Notes: a model not told the origin generated them from the sequence alone. 64,000 nt of DNA from JACKCR01 sp041390305 (GCA_041390305.1 JAWKQE010000008.1:138975-202974); one strand, 5' to 3'. Shown: positions 1 through 7,623, counted from the stretch's first letter. Translations and numbers: made by a program.

Positions 1-596
1 AGAACCGCACCGCCGACGAGCGAGGCACGCAGCAACGCACCGGTCTTGTGCCGATGGATCCAGCGTAGGCGCTGGGGGGAGATCTCCTGCCCTTCGCTCT
101 CGATGTCGACGACCTGCCCGCCGATCACGCCCTCGGTCCCGACGGCCTCCGTGATGAGCGTGAGCACTCTGAGCCGACGCTCCGCGGACGCGGGAAGCCG
201 TCCGATCCGATCGAAGGCGAGCACCTGGAGCGCGTCCCCCGCCAGCACCGCGGTCGCCTCGTCGTACTCCTTGTGCACGGTGGGACGCCCGCGCCGGAGG
301 TCGTCGTCGTCCATGCAGGGAAGGTCGTCGTGGATGAGGGAGAAGGTGTGGAGCATTTCGATGGCGGCCCCGAGCTGGGCGCCCCCGTCCCCCTTTCCGC
401 CTTCGGCGCGGTAGCCGAGCACGGAGAGACCGGGCCGGATCCGCTTCCCTCCGGAGAAGACCGCGTAGCGCATCGCGCGGTGGATGCTCTCCGGACGCTT
501 CCGTCCCGCCGGCAGGGACTCCTCGAGCGCCCTCTCGATCGACGGACTCTCGCCGTCGAGCCACTTCGTCCAGGCGTTCTCAGGCGCCTTCGTCAC
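1..596 (-). CDS. ispA: Farnesyl/geranylgeranyl diphosphate synthase (partial)
   Basis: Trans-prenyltransferase that condenses IPP with allylic diphosphates in isoprenoid synthesis. The N-terminal 198 residues are present and the gene runs off the left edge of the window. Visible signatures are GGKRIRP (about residues 49-55) and the first aspartate-rich motif DDLPCMDDDDLRRGRP (from residue 90). The four residues between the Asp pairs are the bacterial FPP synthase type. The second Asp motif lies outside the window. The start is taken as GTG at 596, inside the 3' end of xseB (17-nt overlap), because the protein then begins at the normal family position. The order folD-xseA-xseB-ispA is common in bacteria and supports the call. 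Confidence 0.9.
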   Translation of the reverse strand, partial: MTKAPENAWTKWLDGESPSIERALEESLPAGRKRPESIHRAMRYAVFSGGKRIRPGLSVLGYRAEGGKGDGGAQLGAAIEMLHTFSLIHDDLPCMDDDDLRRGRPTVHKEYDEATAVLAGDALQVLAFDRIGRLPASAERRLRVLTLITEAVGTEGVIGGQVVDIESEGQEISPQRLRWIHRHKTGALLRASLVGGAV

Positions 597-897
597 CGTC
601 CGCCTCCTCCTCGTCCCAGTCTTCGGTCTCGAACGTGCCATCGGCCCGCTTCAGGATCGTCTTGACCCGTTGTTCCGCACGGTCGAGCAGTTCGCCACAG
701 GTGCGGAGGAGCTTCTGCCCTTCCTCGAATCTCGCGATCGTCTCCTCGAGAGGCAGGTCTCCCGACTCCATCTCCTCGACCAGTACCTCGAGGCGTTCGA
801 GCGCTTCCTCGAACTGGAGCGGCTCGCCGTTCTCAGCGCCGGCGTCGTTCGTTCCGGCCCCCCGACGCGCACCCTTGGGACGTTTCGAATCAGTCAT
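580..897 (-). CDS. xseB: Exodeoxyribonuclease VII small subunit
   Basis: Small subunit of exonuclease VII, which degrades single-stranded DNA from both ends together with XseA. The 105-residue product has a typical core of about 65 residues (from LQFEEALERLEVLVEEMESG to the coiled region ending near ILKRADG). The N-terminal 27 residues are basic and polar, and the last 15 are strongly acidic (EDWDEEEADGDEGA). The start overlaps the end of xseA by 8 nt and the end overlaps ispA, so the three genes are probably translationally coupled. Confidence 0.95.
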   Translation of the reverse strand: MTDSKRPKGARRGAGTNDAGAENGEPLQFEEALERLEVLVEEMESGDLPLEETIARFEEGQKLLRTCGELLDRAEQRVKTILKRADGTFETEDWDEEEADGDEGA

Positions 898-2284
898 CGT
901 TCCTCTCCATCTGGCCGAGTGTACGCGCCTCGACCCGGCACTCCAACTCCCCGCGCGAGAGCGTCACCCGAATCTCGTCGCCTTCGCTCGTGTCCGCCGC
1001 ATCCCGCACGATCCGTCCGTCCCCAAAGGCGACGATTCCGTATCCGCGGGCCAGGACCCCCTCGGGGCCAAGCGTCCTGAGTCCCGCCCCCGCGAGCTCC
1101 AACCGCCGGCGGCCACTCTCGAGGAGCCGCTCCTGCCGGCGCTCCATCCGGATGCGGAGCCCCTCGAGCCGGCCCCTCTCCTTCTCCAGGACGATCTCGA
1201 CGCCGGATCGGGCGAGACGCTCCGCGGCCCCGCGCAGCCGGGCGCGGCCCTCCTCCGTCGGCCGCCGGAGCGCACGCTCCAGACGATCGGAGAGCCGGTC
1301 GACATCGAGCCTGCCGTTCCGGACGCGCGTCTCGGGCCGGAGGAACGCACGGTCCTTCGAGAGCCGGAGGAAGCGAAGGCGAAGCGCGCGCACCCGCTCC
1401 TCGAGCCGCGTCCGGAGGGCGCGCGCGTCCCGATGGAGACGGGCCTCCACCTCCCGCAGATCGGGCACGACCAGTTCCGCGGCATGGGTCGGAGTCGCGG
1501 CCCGCACGTCGGCCACGAAGTCGCAGATCGTGAAGTCGATCTCGTGTCCAACCGCGGAGACGACCGGAGTTCCGCAGTCGGCGACCGCGCGTGCGACGAC
1601 TTCTTCGTTGAAGGCCCAGAGATCCTCGAGCGATCCGCCGCCCCGCCCCACGATGAGGACGTCGAAGGCCGAAAGCCCGTCGAGAGTGCGAATGCCCCGT
1701 GCGATCGACTCCGCGGCTCCGACTCCCTGCACCTGCGCGGGCCAGAGGAACACTTCCGCGGCCGGCCAGCGTTGTCCGAGAACGCGCACGAGATCACGGA
1801 GCGCGGCCCCGTCCGGCGCTGTCACGACGCCGATCCGTTTCGGGAACCGGGGAAGCGGCTTCTTCCGCTCCGGATCGAAGAGCCCTTCCGCTTCGAGACG
1901 ACGCCTGAGTTCGAGGAAGGCGGCCTGGAGCTCTCCCTCGCCCCGGAGGTCGAGGCGATCCACGTAGAGCTGGTAGACCCCGCGCGCGGGATAGACCGCG
2001 ACCCTGCCGACGCAGCGCACCTGCATGCCGCTCTGGGGGCGCACGCGCAGCCTCCGCATCGTGCTCGACCAGATCACGCACTGGATGAGAGCGTCGACCT
2101 CGGGGTCTTTGAGAGCGAAGTAGGCATGCCCGCTCGAAGCGTGGAGCTTCCAGCCCGAGATCTCGCCCTCGACCTGGATCCGCCCGAGCTCACCTTCCAG
2201 CACGTCCTGGATCCAACGGGTGAGCTCTCCCACCGAGAGAACCCGTTCCTCCTCGGACGGAAAGAGCGAGTAGGTTTCGCTCAT
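890..2284 (-). CDS. xseA: Exodeoxyribonuclease VII large subunit
   Basis: Catalytic subunit of exonuclease VII. It is 464 residues, the normal family length. An N-terminal OB-fold (about residues 12-110, with VEGEISGWKLHASSGHAYF) is followed by the nuclease domain, including PKRIGVVTAPDGAALRD, the GRGGGSLEDLWAFNEE motif and VGHEIDFTICDFVADVRA. A long arginine-rich helical region precedes the C-terminus. The ATG start shares 4 nt (ATGA) with the folD stop codon, so the gene is in the folD operon. Confidence 0.97.
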   Translation of the reverse strand: MSETYSLFPSEEERVLSVGELTRWIQDVLEGELGRIQVEGEISGWKLHASSGHAYFALKDPEVDALIQCVIWSSTMRRLRVRPQSGMQVRCVGRVAVYPARGVYQLYVDRLDLRGEGELQAAFLELRRRLEAEGLFDPERKKPLPRFPKRIGVVTAPDGAALRDLVRVLGQRWPAAEVFLWPAQVQGVGAAESIARGIRTLDGLSAFDVLIVGRGGGSLEDLWAFNEEVVARAVADCGTPVVSAVGHEIDFTICDFVADVRAATPTHAAELVVPDLREVEARLHRDARALRTRLEERVRALRLRFLRLSKDRAFLRPETRVRNGRLDVDRLSDRLERALRRPTEEGRARLRGAAERLARSGVEIVLEKERGRLEGLRIRMERRQERLLESGRRRLELAGAGLRTLGPEGVLARGYGIVAFGDGRIVRDAADTSEGDEIRVTLSRGELECRVEARTLGQMERNDD

Positions 2285-3207
2285 CGGGAGGAGACGCCCG
2301 CCATCTCGAGAGCGAACTCCACCGGCCCGACGCCGGCCGTCCTTCCCGACGCGGCGAGCGCGGAGTAGACCGTGTTCGTGAGGAGGAGCGCGATCGTGAG
2401 CGGCCCGACGCCGCCCGGTACGGGGCTGAGGAACCCGGCCACCGGTTCCACGCTCTCCGCGTGCACGTCTCCCACGAGCGCGTCCTTCCCGCCTTCGCGG
2501 GGGATCCGGTGGACGCCGACGTCAACGACCGCGGAGCCGGGGCGGATGTGCTCCCCCCGCACCGCTTCGGGGCGCCCCATCGCGGCGATCACGACATCCG
2601 CCTCCCTGGTGAACGCTTCCCATTCCTTCGACCGACTGTGACAGACGGTGACGGTCGCGTCGGCCCACGGCGCCTTGAGGCCGAGGAGTACGGAGAGCGG
2701 CCGCCCCACGATCTGACTCCGTCCGAGCACGACGACCCGCCTGCCCGAGAGAGGGATCTCGTGGCGACTGAGGAGCGCGAGCACGCCGAGCGGCGTACAC
2801 GAGACGAGGCGCGGCGCACCGAGCGTGAGGAATCCCTGGTTGAGCGGATGGAGACCGTCGACGTCCTTTTCCGGCGCGATCGCTTCGGCGATCCGGTCCG
2901 GATCGATCTGCTTCGGCACGGGCAGCTGGACGAGGATTCCGTGGACGGCAGGATCTGCGTTCGCCTCCGCGATCCGCGCGAGAAGCGCGCTCTCCTCGGT
3001 GGAGTCGGGCATGACCTCGACCCAGGACTCGATCCCCACCTGCTTCGACGCCTTCTCCTTGCCGCCGACGTAGACGACGGAAGCGGGGTCTTCGCCGACA
3101 CGGATGAGGAGGAGTCCGGGACGGATCCCCTCCGCGTCGATCCGCTCCGCCAGTCGCATCCGGATCGACTTTGCGAGCGCCTTTCCGTCCAGCTTCTCCG
3201 CCATCAT
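2281..3207 (-). CDS. folD: Bifunctional methylene-THF dehydrogenase/cyclohydrolase
   Basis: Interconverts 5,10-methylene-, methenyl- and 10-formyl-tetrahydrofolate with NADP(H), feeding purine, thymidylate and formyl-Met synthesis. About 308 residues. Visible motifs are the catalytic Tyr/Lys segment YVGGKEKA (near residue 50), QLPVP, DVDG, the nucleotide-binding GRSQIVGRP and the signature PVPGGVGP near the C-terminus. The open frame extends far upstream, but homologous sequence begins at MMAEKLDGKALA. The ATG at 3207 overlaps the ymdB stop as ATGA and was chosen; the next codon (3204) is also ATG. Confidence 0.96.
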   Translation of the reverse strand: MMAEKLDGKALAKSIRMRLAERIDAEGIRPGLLLIRVGEDPASVVYVGGKEKASKQVGIESWVEVMPDSTEESALLARIAEANADPAVHGILVQLPVPKQIDPDRIAEAIAPEKDVDGLHPLNQGFLTLGAPRLVSCTPLGVLALLSRHEIPLSGRRVVVLGRSQIVGRPLSVLLGLKAPWADATVTVCHSRSKEWEAFTREADVVIAAMGRPEAVRGEHIRPGSAVVDVGVHRIPREGGKDALVGDVHAESVEPVAGFLSPVPGGVGPLTIALLLTNTVYSALAASGRTAGVGPVEFALEMAGVSSR

Positions 3208-3995
3208 CCCTTCCCTTCCGTGAGAACACGCTGAATCCGCTCGATCCTCTGTGCGCGGCCGCTCGAGGGGTCGATCTCGAGGAACACTCCGTGGAGCCGG
3301 ATGTCGGACTCCGCCGTCTGGAAGCGAACGGGGAGCCCGGTGATCATCTTCCGGATCGCATCGTCCTTGCGTACTCCGATCACGGAGTCGTGCGGGCCGG
3401 TCATCCCGACGTCGGTGAGATAGGCCGTACCACCCGGCAGGATCCGTTCGTCCGCCGTCTGCACGTGCGTATGGGTGCCGATGACGGCGGAGGCACGCCC
3501 ATCGACGTGCCATCCGAACGCGATCTTCTCCGCCGTGGCCTCGGCATGGAAGTCGACGAAGACGATCTGGGCCCGACCCGCGAGCGATTCGAGCGCCCCG
3601 TCGATCGCGCGGAACGGACACTCCGCCGGACTCATGTAGACCCGCCCGAGCAGGTTCACGACCGCGACCGTCACGTCCCCGACTTCGTAGAGTCCGAGCC
3701 CTCGTCCGGGCGTACCGGGCGGCATGTTGAGCGGCCGAACGATCCGGGGATCTTTCGCGATCAGGTCGATTCCGTCGGACTTGTCCCAGATGTGGTTGCC
3801 GCCGGTGAAGACCTGCACGCCCGCGGCCCAGATCTCCTTGGCGGGCGCCGGCTGGATGCCGCGGCCCGACGCGCTGTTCTCCACGTTCGCGAGCACGAGG
3901 TCGAGCGCGAGTTCGGAGCGCAAGTCCGGAAGCAATGCCTCTACCGCTCGGCGGCCGGGGCGGCCGACGATATCGCCGATGAAGAGTATGCGCAC
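3204..3995 (-). CDS. ymdB: YmdB-family metallophosphoesterase (cyclic nucleotide phosphodiesterase)
   Basis: Member of the TIGR00282/YmdB family. In Bacillus these hydrolyse 2',3'-cyclic nucleotides and influence biofilm and RNA turnover; the role here is inferred. The 263-residue length is typical. Metal-ligand motifs are at expected places: FIGDIVG (Asp near residue 7), NVENSA (Glu/Asn near 39), GGNHIWD (Asn-His near 67), VDFHAEAT and GTHTHVQT. It precedes folD with a 4-nt overlap. It is separated from zapA upstream by the 6S RNA gene. Confidence 0.9.
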   Translation of the reverse strand: MRILFIGDIVGRPGRRAVEALLPDLRSELALDLVLANVENSASGRGIQPAPAKEIWAAGVQVFTGGNHIWDKSDGIDLIAKDPRIVRPLNMPPGTPGRGLGLYEVGDVTVAVVNLLGRVYMSPAECPFRAIDGALESLAGRAQIVFVDFHAEATAEKIAFGWHVDGRASAVIGTHTHVQTADERILPGGTAYLTDVGMTGPHDSVIGVRKDDAIRKMITGLPVRFQTAESDIRLHGVFLEIDPSSGRAQRIERIQRVLTEGKG

Positions 3996-4024
3996 GGGGG
4001 ACTCCCGGTTTGGTGGGGTGAAGA

Positions 4025-4212
4025 GGCCACCGTCACGCCGATCTCCGGTGCGGGTTCTGGCCTTGAACCTGGATAACCAGGTGGGCGCCTATCCCGTTCC
4101 CTCGCGTCGTCCCTCAGGACGGCCACTCGCAGACCGGTTTTCAGCTCCCTCGCGGATAGTGTTGGCTCAAGGAGCCATACCCCGTCACCAGGAGATCAGC
4201 GAGACGGTGGCC
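4025..4212 (-). ncRNA. ssrS: 6S RNA (SsrS), predicted
   Basis: Predicted 188-nt 6S RNA, which mimics an open promoter and sequesters housekeeping RNA polymerase. The ends form a long closing stem: 22 bases at 4191-4212 pair with 4025-4046 with one mismatch and one G-U. Inside are CCTTGAGCCAACACTATCC on the 5' side and CCTGGTTATCCAGGTTCAAGG on the 3' side, which resemble the central-bubble flanks of known 6S RNAs. The length is close to the E. coli RNA (184 nt). The position directly downstream of zapA is the classical ssrS location. No competing reading frame has coding character. Confidence 0.85.
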
Positions 4213-4234
4213 CTACTTCTTGGATGCTCGGGAC

Positions 4235-4540
4235 TCAGGATCCGGCGGGACCAGATTCCTCGAGCGCTCCATCGAGATACCGACTGCATTCGCGAAGACG
4301 GTAACGCGTCCGTTCCTGATCGTCCAGACGCCTCTCCCGTTCGCGGAAGACCTCTTCAGCAATGTTGAGGGAAACGAGCACTGCCTGTCGACGAAGATCG
4401 TGCGTGCGCGAGGCTTTCTCCATCTCGCGGAATCGTGCATCGACGAACTCCGCCAGGGCGCGGATCCGTTCGGGCTCGGCCCCTCGGATCTTGAACTCCT
4501 CACCGTGGATGCTGACGGGTGTGCCGCTTTCGTCGACCAA
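4235..4540 (-). CDS. zapA: Cell division protein ZapA
   Basis: FtsZ-associated protein that bundles Z-ring protofilaments. The 101-residue product has the ZapA pattern: an N-terminal beta unit (VSIHGEEFKIRGAEPERIRA), a helix with VDARFREM, then NIAEEVF leading into a C-terminal helical region rich in Arg and Glu. It ends 22 nt before the 6S RNA and follows a small ZapB-like coiled-coil gene, so the order zapB-like/zapA/ssrS is coherent. Confidence 0.9.
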   Translation of the reverse strand: MVDESGTPVSIHGEEFKIRGAEPERIRALAEFVDARFREMEKASRTHDLRRQAVLVSLNIAEEVFRERERRLDDQERTRYRLRECSRYLDGALEESGPAGS

Positions 4541-4658
4541 TGGATCCCTCCTCTCGAGAGGGAGGCTCCCACTCCATCCGCAGTCGGCCGCAGCGCGAGG
4601 ACGGGGAACGTGGAGAGGGCACCTCGGGTGCCGGGGGCCAGGCAGCCCCCGGACCTAC

Positions 4659-4904
4659 TCACAGTGTCTCGATCGCGTCGACCTTCTCCAAGATCCTCGA
4701 GATCCGGGACACTGTCTCTCCACGCTCCGCACGCAGACGCTCGCACTCGGCTTCGAGGCTCGCCTTCTCGGCGCGCAGCTTCTCGATCGTCTCCGCCGCC
4801 TTGAGGATCTTCTCCTCGATGAGGTCGAGCTCCATCTCGATCGAGACGTCTGCCGTGGACTCCACTCCGTTGTTGCCCATCGGAACTCCCTGGAACCGGA
4901 CCAT
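4659..4904 (-). CDS. Small coiled-coil protein, ZapB-like
   Basis: An 81-residue protein, or 73 residues if the second Met at 4880 (MGNNG) is the start. Residues 25-80 form an uninterrupted heptad-rich coiled coil (LDLIEEKILKAAETIEKLRA onward). There is no signal peptide or enzyme motif. Size, coiled coil and position immediately upstream of zapA suggest a ZapB-type division factor. Coiled coils are weak evidence alone, so the call rests on context. Confidence 0.6.
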   Translation of the reverse strand: MVRFQGVPMGNNGVESTADVSIEMELDLIEEKILKAAETIEKLRAEKASLEAECERLRAERGETVSRISRILEKVDAIETL

Positions 4905-4928
4905 TGTCCGGGCTGCAGCTTCGATTCG

Positions 4929-5285
4929 TTATCCGCGGTGCTGACGCGCCGTCTCGACGAGCTTCCCGAATGCGTCGAGATCGTGAACGGCGAGATCGCT
5001 CAGCATCTTCCGGTCGATCAGCACCTCGGCCTTCTTGAGGCCGTCGATGAGCTGATTGTAGCTCATCCCGTAGGTGCGGGCGGCAGCGTTGATCCTCTGG
5101 ATCCAAAGGGTGCGCATGTGGCGCTTGCGCTGCTTGCGATCGCGGTACGCGTACGCCATGCCGCGCAGGACGTTCTCTGCTGCTACGCGATAGAGCTTGC
5201 GACGCCCCTGGAAGTTCCCCTTGGACGCGGCGAGTACGCGCTTGCGACGCGCGCGACTCGGGACGATGGATCTGGATCTGGACAT
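4929..5285 (-). CDS. rplT: 50S ribosomal protein L20
   Basis: Large-subunit protein needed for early 50S assembly; it represses its own operon in several bacteria. The 118-residue product is a clear L20: it starts MSRSRSIVPSRARRKRVL and contains GNFQGRRKLYRVA, RHMRTLWIQRINAA and YGMSYNQLIDGLKKA. It lies in the standard infC-rpmI-rplT order. A hairpin with an internal loop lies 19 nt upstream of the start, in the 92-bp gap after rpmI. Confidence 0.98.
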   Translation of the reverse strand: MSRSRSIVPSRARRKRVLAASKGNFQGRRKLYRVAAENVLRGMAYAYRDRKQRKRHMRTLWIQRINAAARTYGMSYNQLIDGLKKAEVLIDRKMLSDLAVHDLDAFGKLVETARQHRG

Positions 5286-5303
5286 CTCTTGGCGACTCCG
5301 TAT

Positions 5304-5337
5304 CGTTCGACTATCGGCCGCACCGGCCCCGCGAACG
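5304..5337 (-). promoter_or_regulatory. Hairpin with internal loop in the rplT leader
   Basis: On the minus strand CGTTCG pairs with CGAACG (6 bp), enclosing GGCCG-GTG-CGGCC (5 bp), with asymmetric internal loops cgg and gatagt between. It sits between rpmI and rplT. L20 autoregulates through RNA structures that mimic its 23S rRNA site in some bacteria, so this is a candidate regulatory element. That function is inferred from position only. Confidence 0.35.
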
Positions 5338-5377
5338 TCGAAAGAAGGTGAAACTCTTCTACGGCGGTACTACGGGA

Positions 5378-5575
5378 CTAGGCGCGACCGAGGACGCGCA
5401 GGATCCGCTTCTCATCCGCCTTGGCGACGTAGCCGGTCTTACGGAGCTGACGCTTCCGCTTCGAGGCTTTCTTGGTCAGGAAGTGCCCCATCATGGACCG
5501 ACGCCGCTTGAGGCGACCTGACCCGGTCAGCTTGAACCGCTTCGCTGCGGATCTCTTCGTCTTCATCTTGGGCAT
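5378..5575 (-). CDS. rpmI: 50S ribosomal protein L35
   Basis: Small basic large-subunit protein. The 65-residue product MPKMKTKRSAAKRFKLTGSG...RILRVLGRA is typical in length and composition. The frame is open 21 codons further upstream, but ATG at 5575 follows a strong ribosome binding site (GGAGGGCAGGAAG) and matches the family N-terminus. It lies 59 nt downstream of infC. Confidence 0.97.
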   Translation of the reverse strand: MPKMKTKRSAAKRFKLTGSGRLKRRRSMMGHFLTKKASKRKRQLRKTGYVAKADEKRILRVLGRA

Positions 5576-5634
5576 CTTCCTGCCCTCCTTTCCTCGTCTT
5601 GCAAAACTCGCGTCCGTCAGCAGACGGAAAAAGC

Positions 5635-6195
5635 TCACTCGTCTTCGGCCGCGCCCTTGGAGCTCGTCTTCGCTCCTTGCGGCAGCGGCGAGAGCATCAT
5701 CGTGATCGTCCGTCCTTCCGCCGACGGGTTCTGCTCCACCTGACCGATGTCCGCGAGTTCGACGATCACGGCCTGCAGGAGCTCGTACCCCAACTGCGGG
5801 TGAGACATCTCGCGCCCGCGGAACATCACCGTCACCTTGACCTTGTCCCTCTCCCCGAGGAACTTCCGCGCATTGCGCATCTTCGTCTCGAAGTCGTGCC
5901 GCTCGATCTTCGGGCGGAGCTTGACCTCCTTGACCTGGGTCTGGTGCTGGCGCTTCTTCGCCATCGCGTCTCGCTTGGACTGCTGGTACTTGTACTTCCC
6001 ATAGTCCATGACCCGGCAGACGGGAGGCTTCGCATTCGGTGCCACTTCGACGAGGTCCTGCCCCATCTCGCGTGCCATCCGAAGTGCGTCGGAGATCGCC
6101 ATCACTCCGAGCTGATTTCCGTCGTCACCGACGACCCGGACCATGGGCGCCCGGATCTTGTCATTCACCCTCGCGAGGTCAGATTTAGGCGGAAT
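5635..6195 (-). CDS. infC: Translation initiation factor IF-3, AUU start codon
   Basis: IF-3 binds the 30S subunit, checks the start codon and prevents premature 50S joining. Family sequence begins at RVNDKIRAP and includes DLVEVAPNAKPPVCRVMDYGK and VKLRPKIERHDFETKMRNA. The best start is ATT at 6195: the minus strand reads AAGGAGGG, six bases, then ATT, giving a 186-residue protein of normal size. ATG codons further upstream (6219, 6291) would add non-homologous residues, and the one at 6291 lies before a terminator-like hairpin. AUU initiation is the known basis of IF-3 autoregulation, so that mode is likely here. Confidence 0.95.
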   Translation of the reverse strand: MPPKSDLARVNDKIRAPMVRVVGDDGNQLGVMAISDALRMAREMGQDLVEVAPNAKPPVCRVMDYGKYKYQQSKRDAMAKKRQHQTQVKEVKLRPKIERHDFETKMRNARKFLGERDKVKVTVMFRGREMSHPQLGYELLQAVIVELADIGQVEQNPSAEGRTITMMLSPLPQGAKTSSKGAAEDE

Positions 6196-6209
6196 GGCAA
6201 ACCCTCCTT
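6193..6209 (-). promoter_or_regulatory. infC ribosome binding site with ATT initiation codon
   Basis: The minus strand shows AAGGAGGG (6209-6202), spacer TTTGCC, then ATT (6195-6193). The near-perfect Shine-Dalgarno with ideal spacing decides the start. A rare AUU start makes translation sensitive to IF-3 level, as documented for enteric infC. Confidence 0.85.
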
Positions 6210-6237
6210 GCACCGTCATTACCACGGATCGGAAACG

Positions 6238-6261
6238 AAAAAAGGCGACCCGAAGGCCGCC
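6238..6261 (-). terminator. Intrinsic terminator/attenuator upstream of infC
   Basis: On the minus strand GGCGGCC-TTCG-GGTCGCC (7 bp with one G-U and a UUCG tetraloop) is followed by six T residues. It lies about 28 nt before the infC Shine-Dalgarno. It may terminate the tRNA-Val transcript or act as an attenuator in the infC leader; the sequence alone does not decide. Confidence 0.7.
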
Positions 6262-6415
6262 CCACGCCCACGACGAAACCACCTCATCCACATGAGGAGG
6301 CCCCTCGGGGTCCGGAACCCGTCCTAGCTCGCATGGGCCGGCGGGTGAGGAGCGGCGCTCCTACTTGGATCGATCTTCCGCCCCAGGAGTCGGTGCCCCC
6401 CCGGGTATGTAAAGC

Positions 6416-6492
6416 TGGTGGGCGATACTGGAATCGAACCAGTGACCTCTTGCATGTCAAGCAAGCACTCTAACCAGCTGAGCTAATCGCCC
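6416..6492 (-). tRNA. tRNA-Val(GAC)
   Basis: Complete cloverleaf on the minus strand. Acceptor GGGCGAT pairs with ATCGCCC. The anticodon stem CTTGC/GCAAG encloses loop TTGACAT with anticodon GAC. The T arm is ACTGG-TTCGATT-CCAGT. Discriminator A and an encoded CCA follow (6416-6418). It reads valine GUC codons. Confidence 0.95.
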
Positions 6493-6505
6493 TAACCGAA
6501 CGGGG

Positions 6506-6535
6506 AGAATAGATTCCGCCCCATGGAAGTGTCAA
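6506..6535 (-). promoter_or_regulatory. Sigma-70-type promoter of tRNA-Val
   Basis: Minus-strand TTGACA (6535-6530), 18-nt spacer, TATTCT (6511-6506). The -10 ends 13 nt before the tRNA 5' end, as expected for a tRNA promoter. Confidence 0.75.
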
Positions 6536-6562
6536 CGGGTTTTCGCGACATAGTGGGCGAAG

Positions 6563-6591
6563 GTCTGGGGGCCGTTCCGCCCCCCTCAGAC
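6563..6591 (-). terminator. Terminator-like hairpin at the end of the purM operon
   Basis: On the minus strand GTCTG-a-GGGG pairs with CCCC-CAGAC across a short loop, overlapping the purM stop codon. There is no T run afterwards. It separates the purM operon from the tRNA-Val promoter. Confidence 0.5.
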
Positions 6592-7623
6592 GAGCTCGAC
6601 GCCCCGCTCCCCCGCCTCCACCGTCCCGATCTCGTAGGCCGGCTCCCCCGTCTCCGCGAGTCGGGCCTGGATCTCTGCCACCTGGCCGCGGCGCACGATG
6701 AGGACGTACCCGATCCCCATGTTGAAGACCCGGTGCGCCTCCGCCCGGTCCATGCCCCCAAGCTCCACGAGGTGACGGAACACGGGCAGCACGGGCCAGC
6801 TCCCGACCCGGATGTGGGCCCGACACCCCTCCGGTAGGATCCGAGGGGTGTTGTCGACGAGCCCACCGCCCGTGATGTGGACCATCCCCTCGATCGGCAC
6901 CTGGCCGAGCAACGGGCTGACGCGCGGGTAGTAGAGGCGATGCCGCGCGAGGAGCATGTCGCCCCAGGTCTCTCCGCTCGCTTCCGGCGCCTCGCCCAGG
7001 ACTTCCGGCCGGGCGTCCGAGCCCACGATCCGGCGGGCCAGCGAATACCCGTTCGTATGGAGCCCGATCGAGGCGAGGCCGAGGAGGACGTCTCCCGGCT
7101 GGATCGAGTGTCCGTCGACGAGCTCGCTCCGCTTCACCTCGCCAACGAGGGTCCCGACGAGGTCGAGGTCTCCGGTTCCGTAGACCCCCGGCATCTCCGC
7201 GGTCTCGCCACCGAGGATCGCCGTGCCCGTGGCCCGGCAGGCCTCGCTCATCCCGGACACGAGCTGCTCCACCACGGACGCGGAGAGCTTCCCGGTGCCG
7301 ATGTAGTCGAGGAAGAAGAGCGGCCGCGCGCCGTGGACGAGGATGTCGCTCGTACAGTGGGAGACGATGTCGAACCCGGCGTCGGCCCAGCGACCGAGCT
7401 GCGCGGTGAGCTTGAGCTTCGTCCCCACCCCATCGGTCGAGGCGACGAGGAGCCGCTCCGCGCCGGCGTCCGGATAGGCGAAGAACCCGGCGAAGACACC
7501 GAGTTCGCTCTCGACGCGCGCCGTGCGCGTGCTCGCGACCATCTGCTGGATCCCGCGGACGGCGGTCTGGGCCTCGTCGATGTCGACGCCGGCGTCCCGG
7601 TAGCTGGCGCCTCCCTGGCTCAT
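6586..7623 (-). CDS. purM: Phosphoribosylformylglycinamidine cyclo-ligase (AIR synthetase)
   Basis: Converts FGAM and ATP to aminoimidazole ribotide in purine synthesis. The 345-residue length is normal. Family landmarks are SYRDAGVDIDEA at the N-terminus, VASTDGVGTKLKLT, HCTSDILVHGARPLFFLDY, GGETAEMPGVY, GLHTNGYSLAR and HITGGGLVDNTPRILP. ATG at 7623 shares ATGA with the stop of the upstream gene, which fixes the start better than the TTG two codons earlier. It is the last gene of a five-gene operon. Confidence 0.98.
   Translation of the reverse strand: MSQGGASYRDAGVDIDEAQTAVRGIQQMVASTRTARVESELGVFAGFFAYPDAGAERLLVASTDGVGTKLKLTAQLGRWADAGFDIVSHCTSDILVHGARPLFFLDYIGTGKLSASVVEQLVSGMSEACRATGTAILGGETAEMPGVYGTGDLDLVGTLVGEVKRSELVDGHSIQPGDVLLGLASIGLHTNGYSLARRIVGSDARPEVLGEAPEASGETWGDMLLARHRLYYPRVSPLLGQVPIEGMVHITGGGLVDNTPRILPEGCRAHIRVGSWPVLPVFRHLVELGGMDRAEAHRVFNMGIGYVLIVRRGQVAEIQARLAETGEPAYEIGTVEAGERGVELV

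Noticed and set aside
3622..3640. Long N-terminal extension of folD (to 3621)
   Set aside because: The extension lies inside ymdB in another frame; FolD homology starts at 3207/3204.
6196..6291. Upstream ATG codons as the infC start
   Set aside because: They would add residues foreign to IF-3. The ATG at 6291 lies before a terminator-like hairpin, and the strongest Shine-Dalgarno points to ATT 6195.
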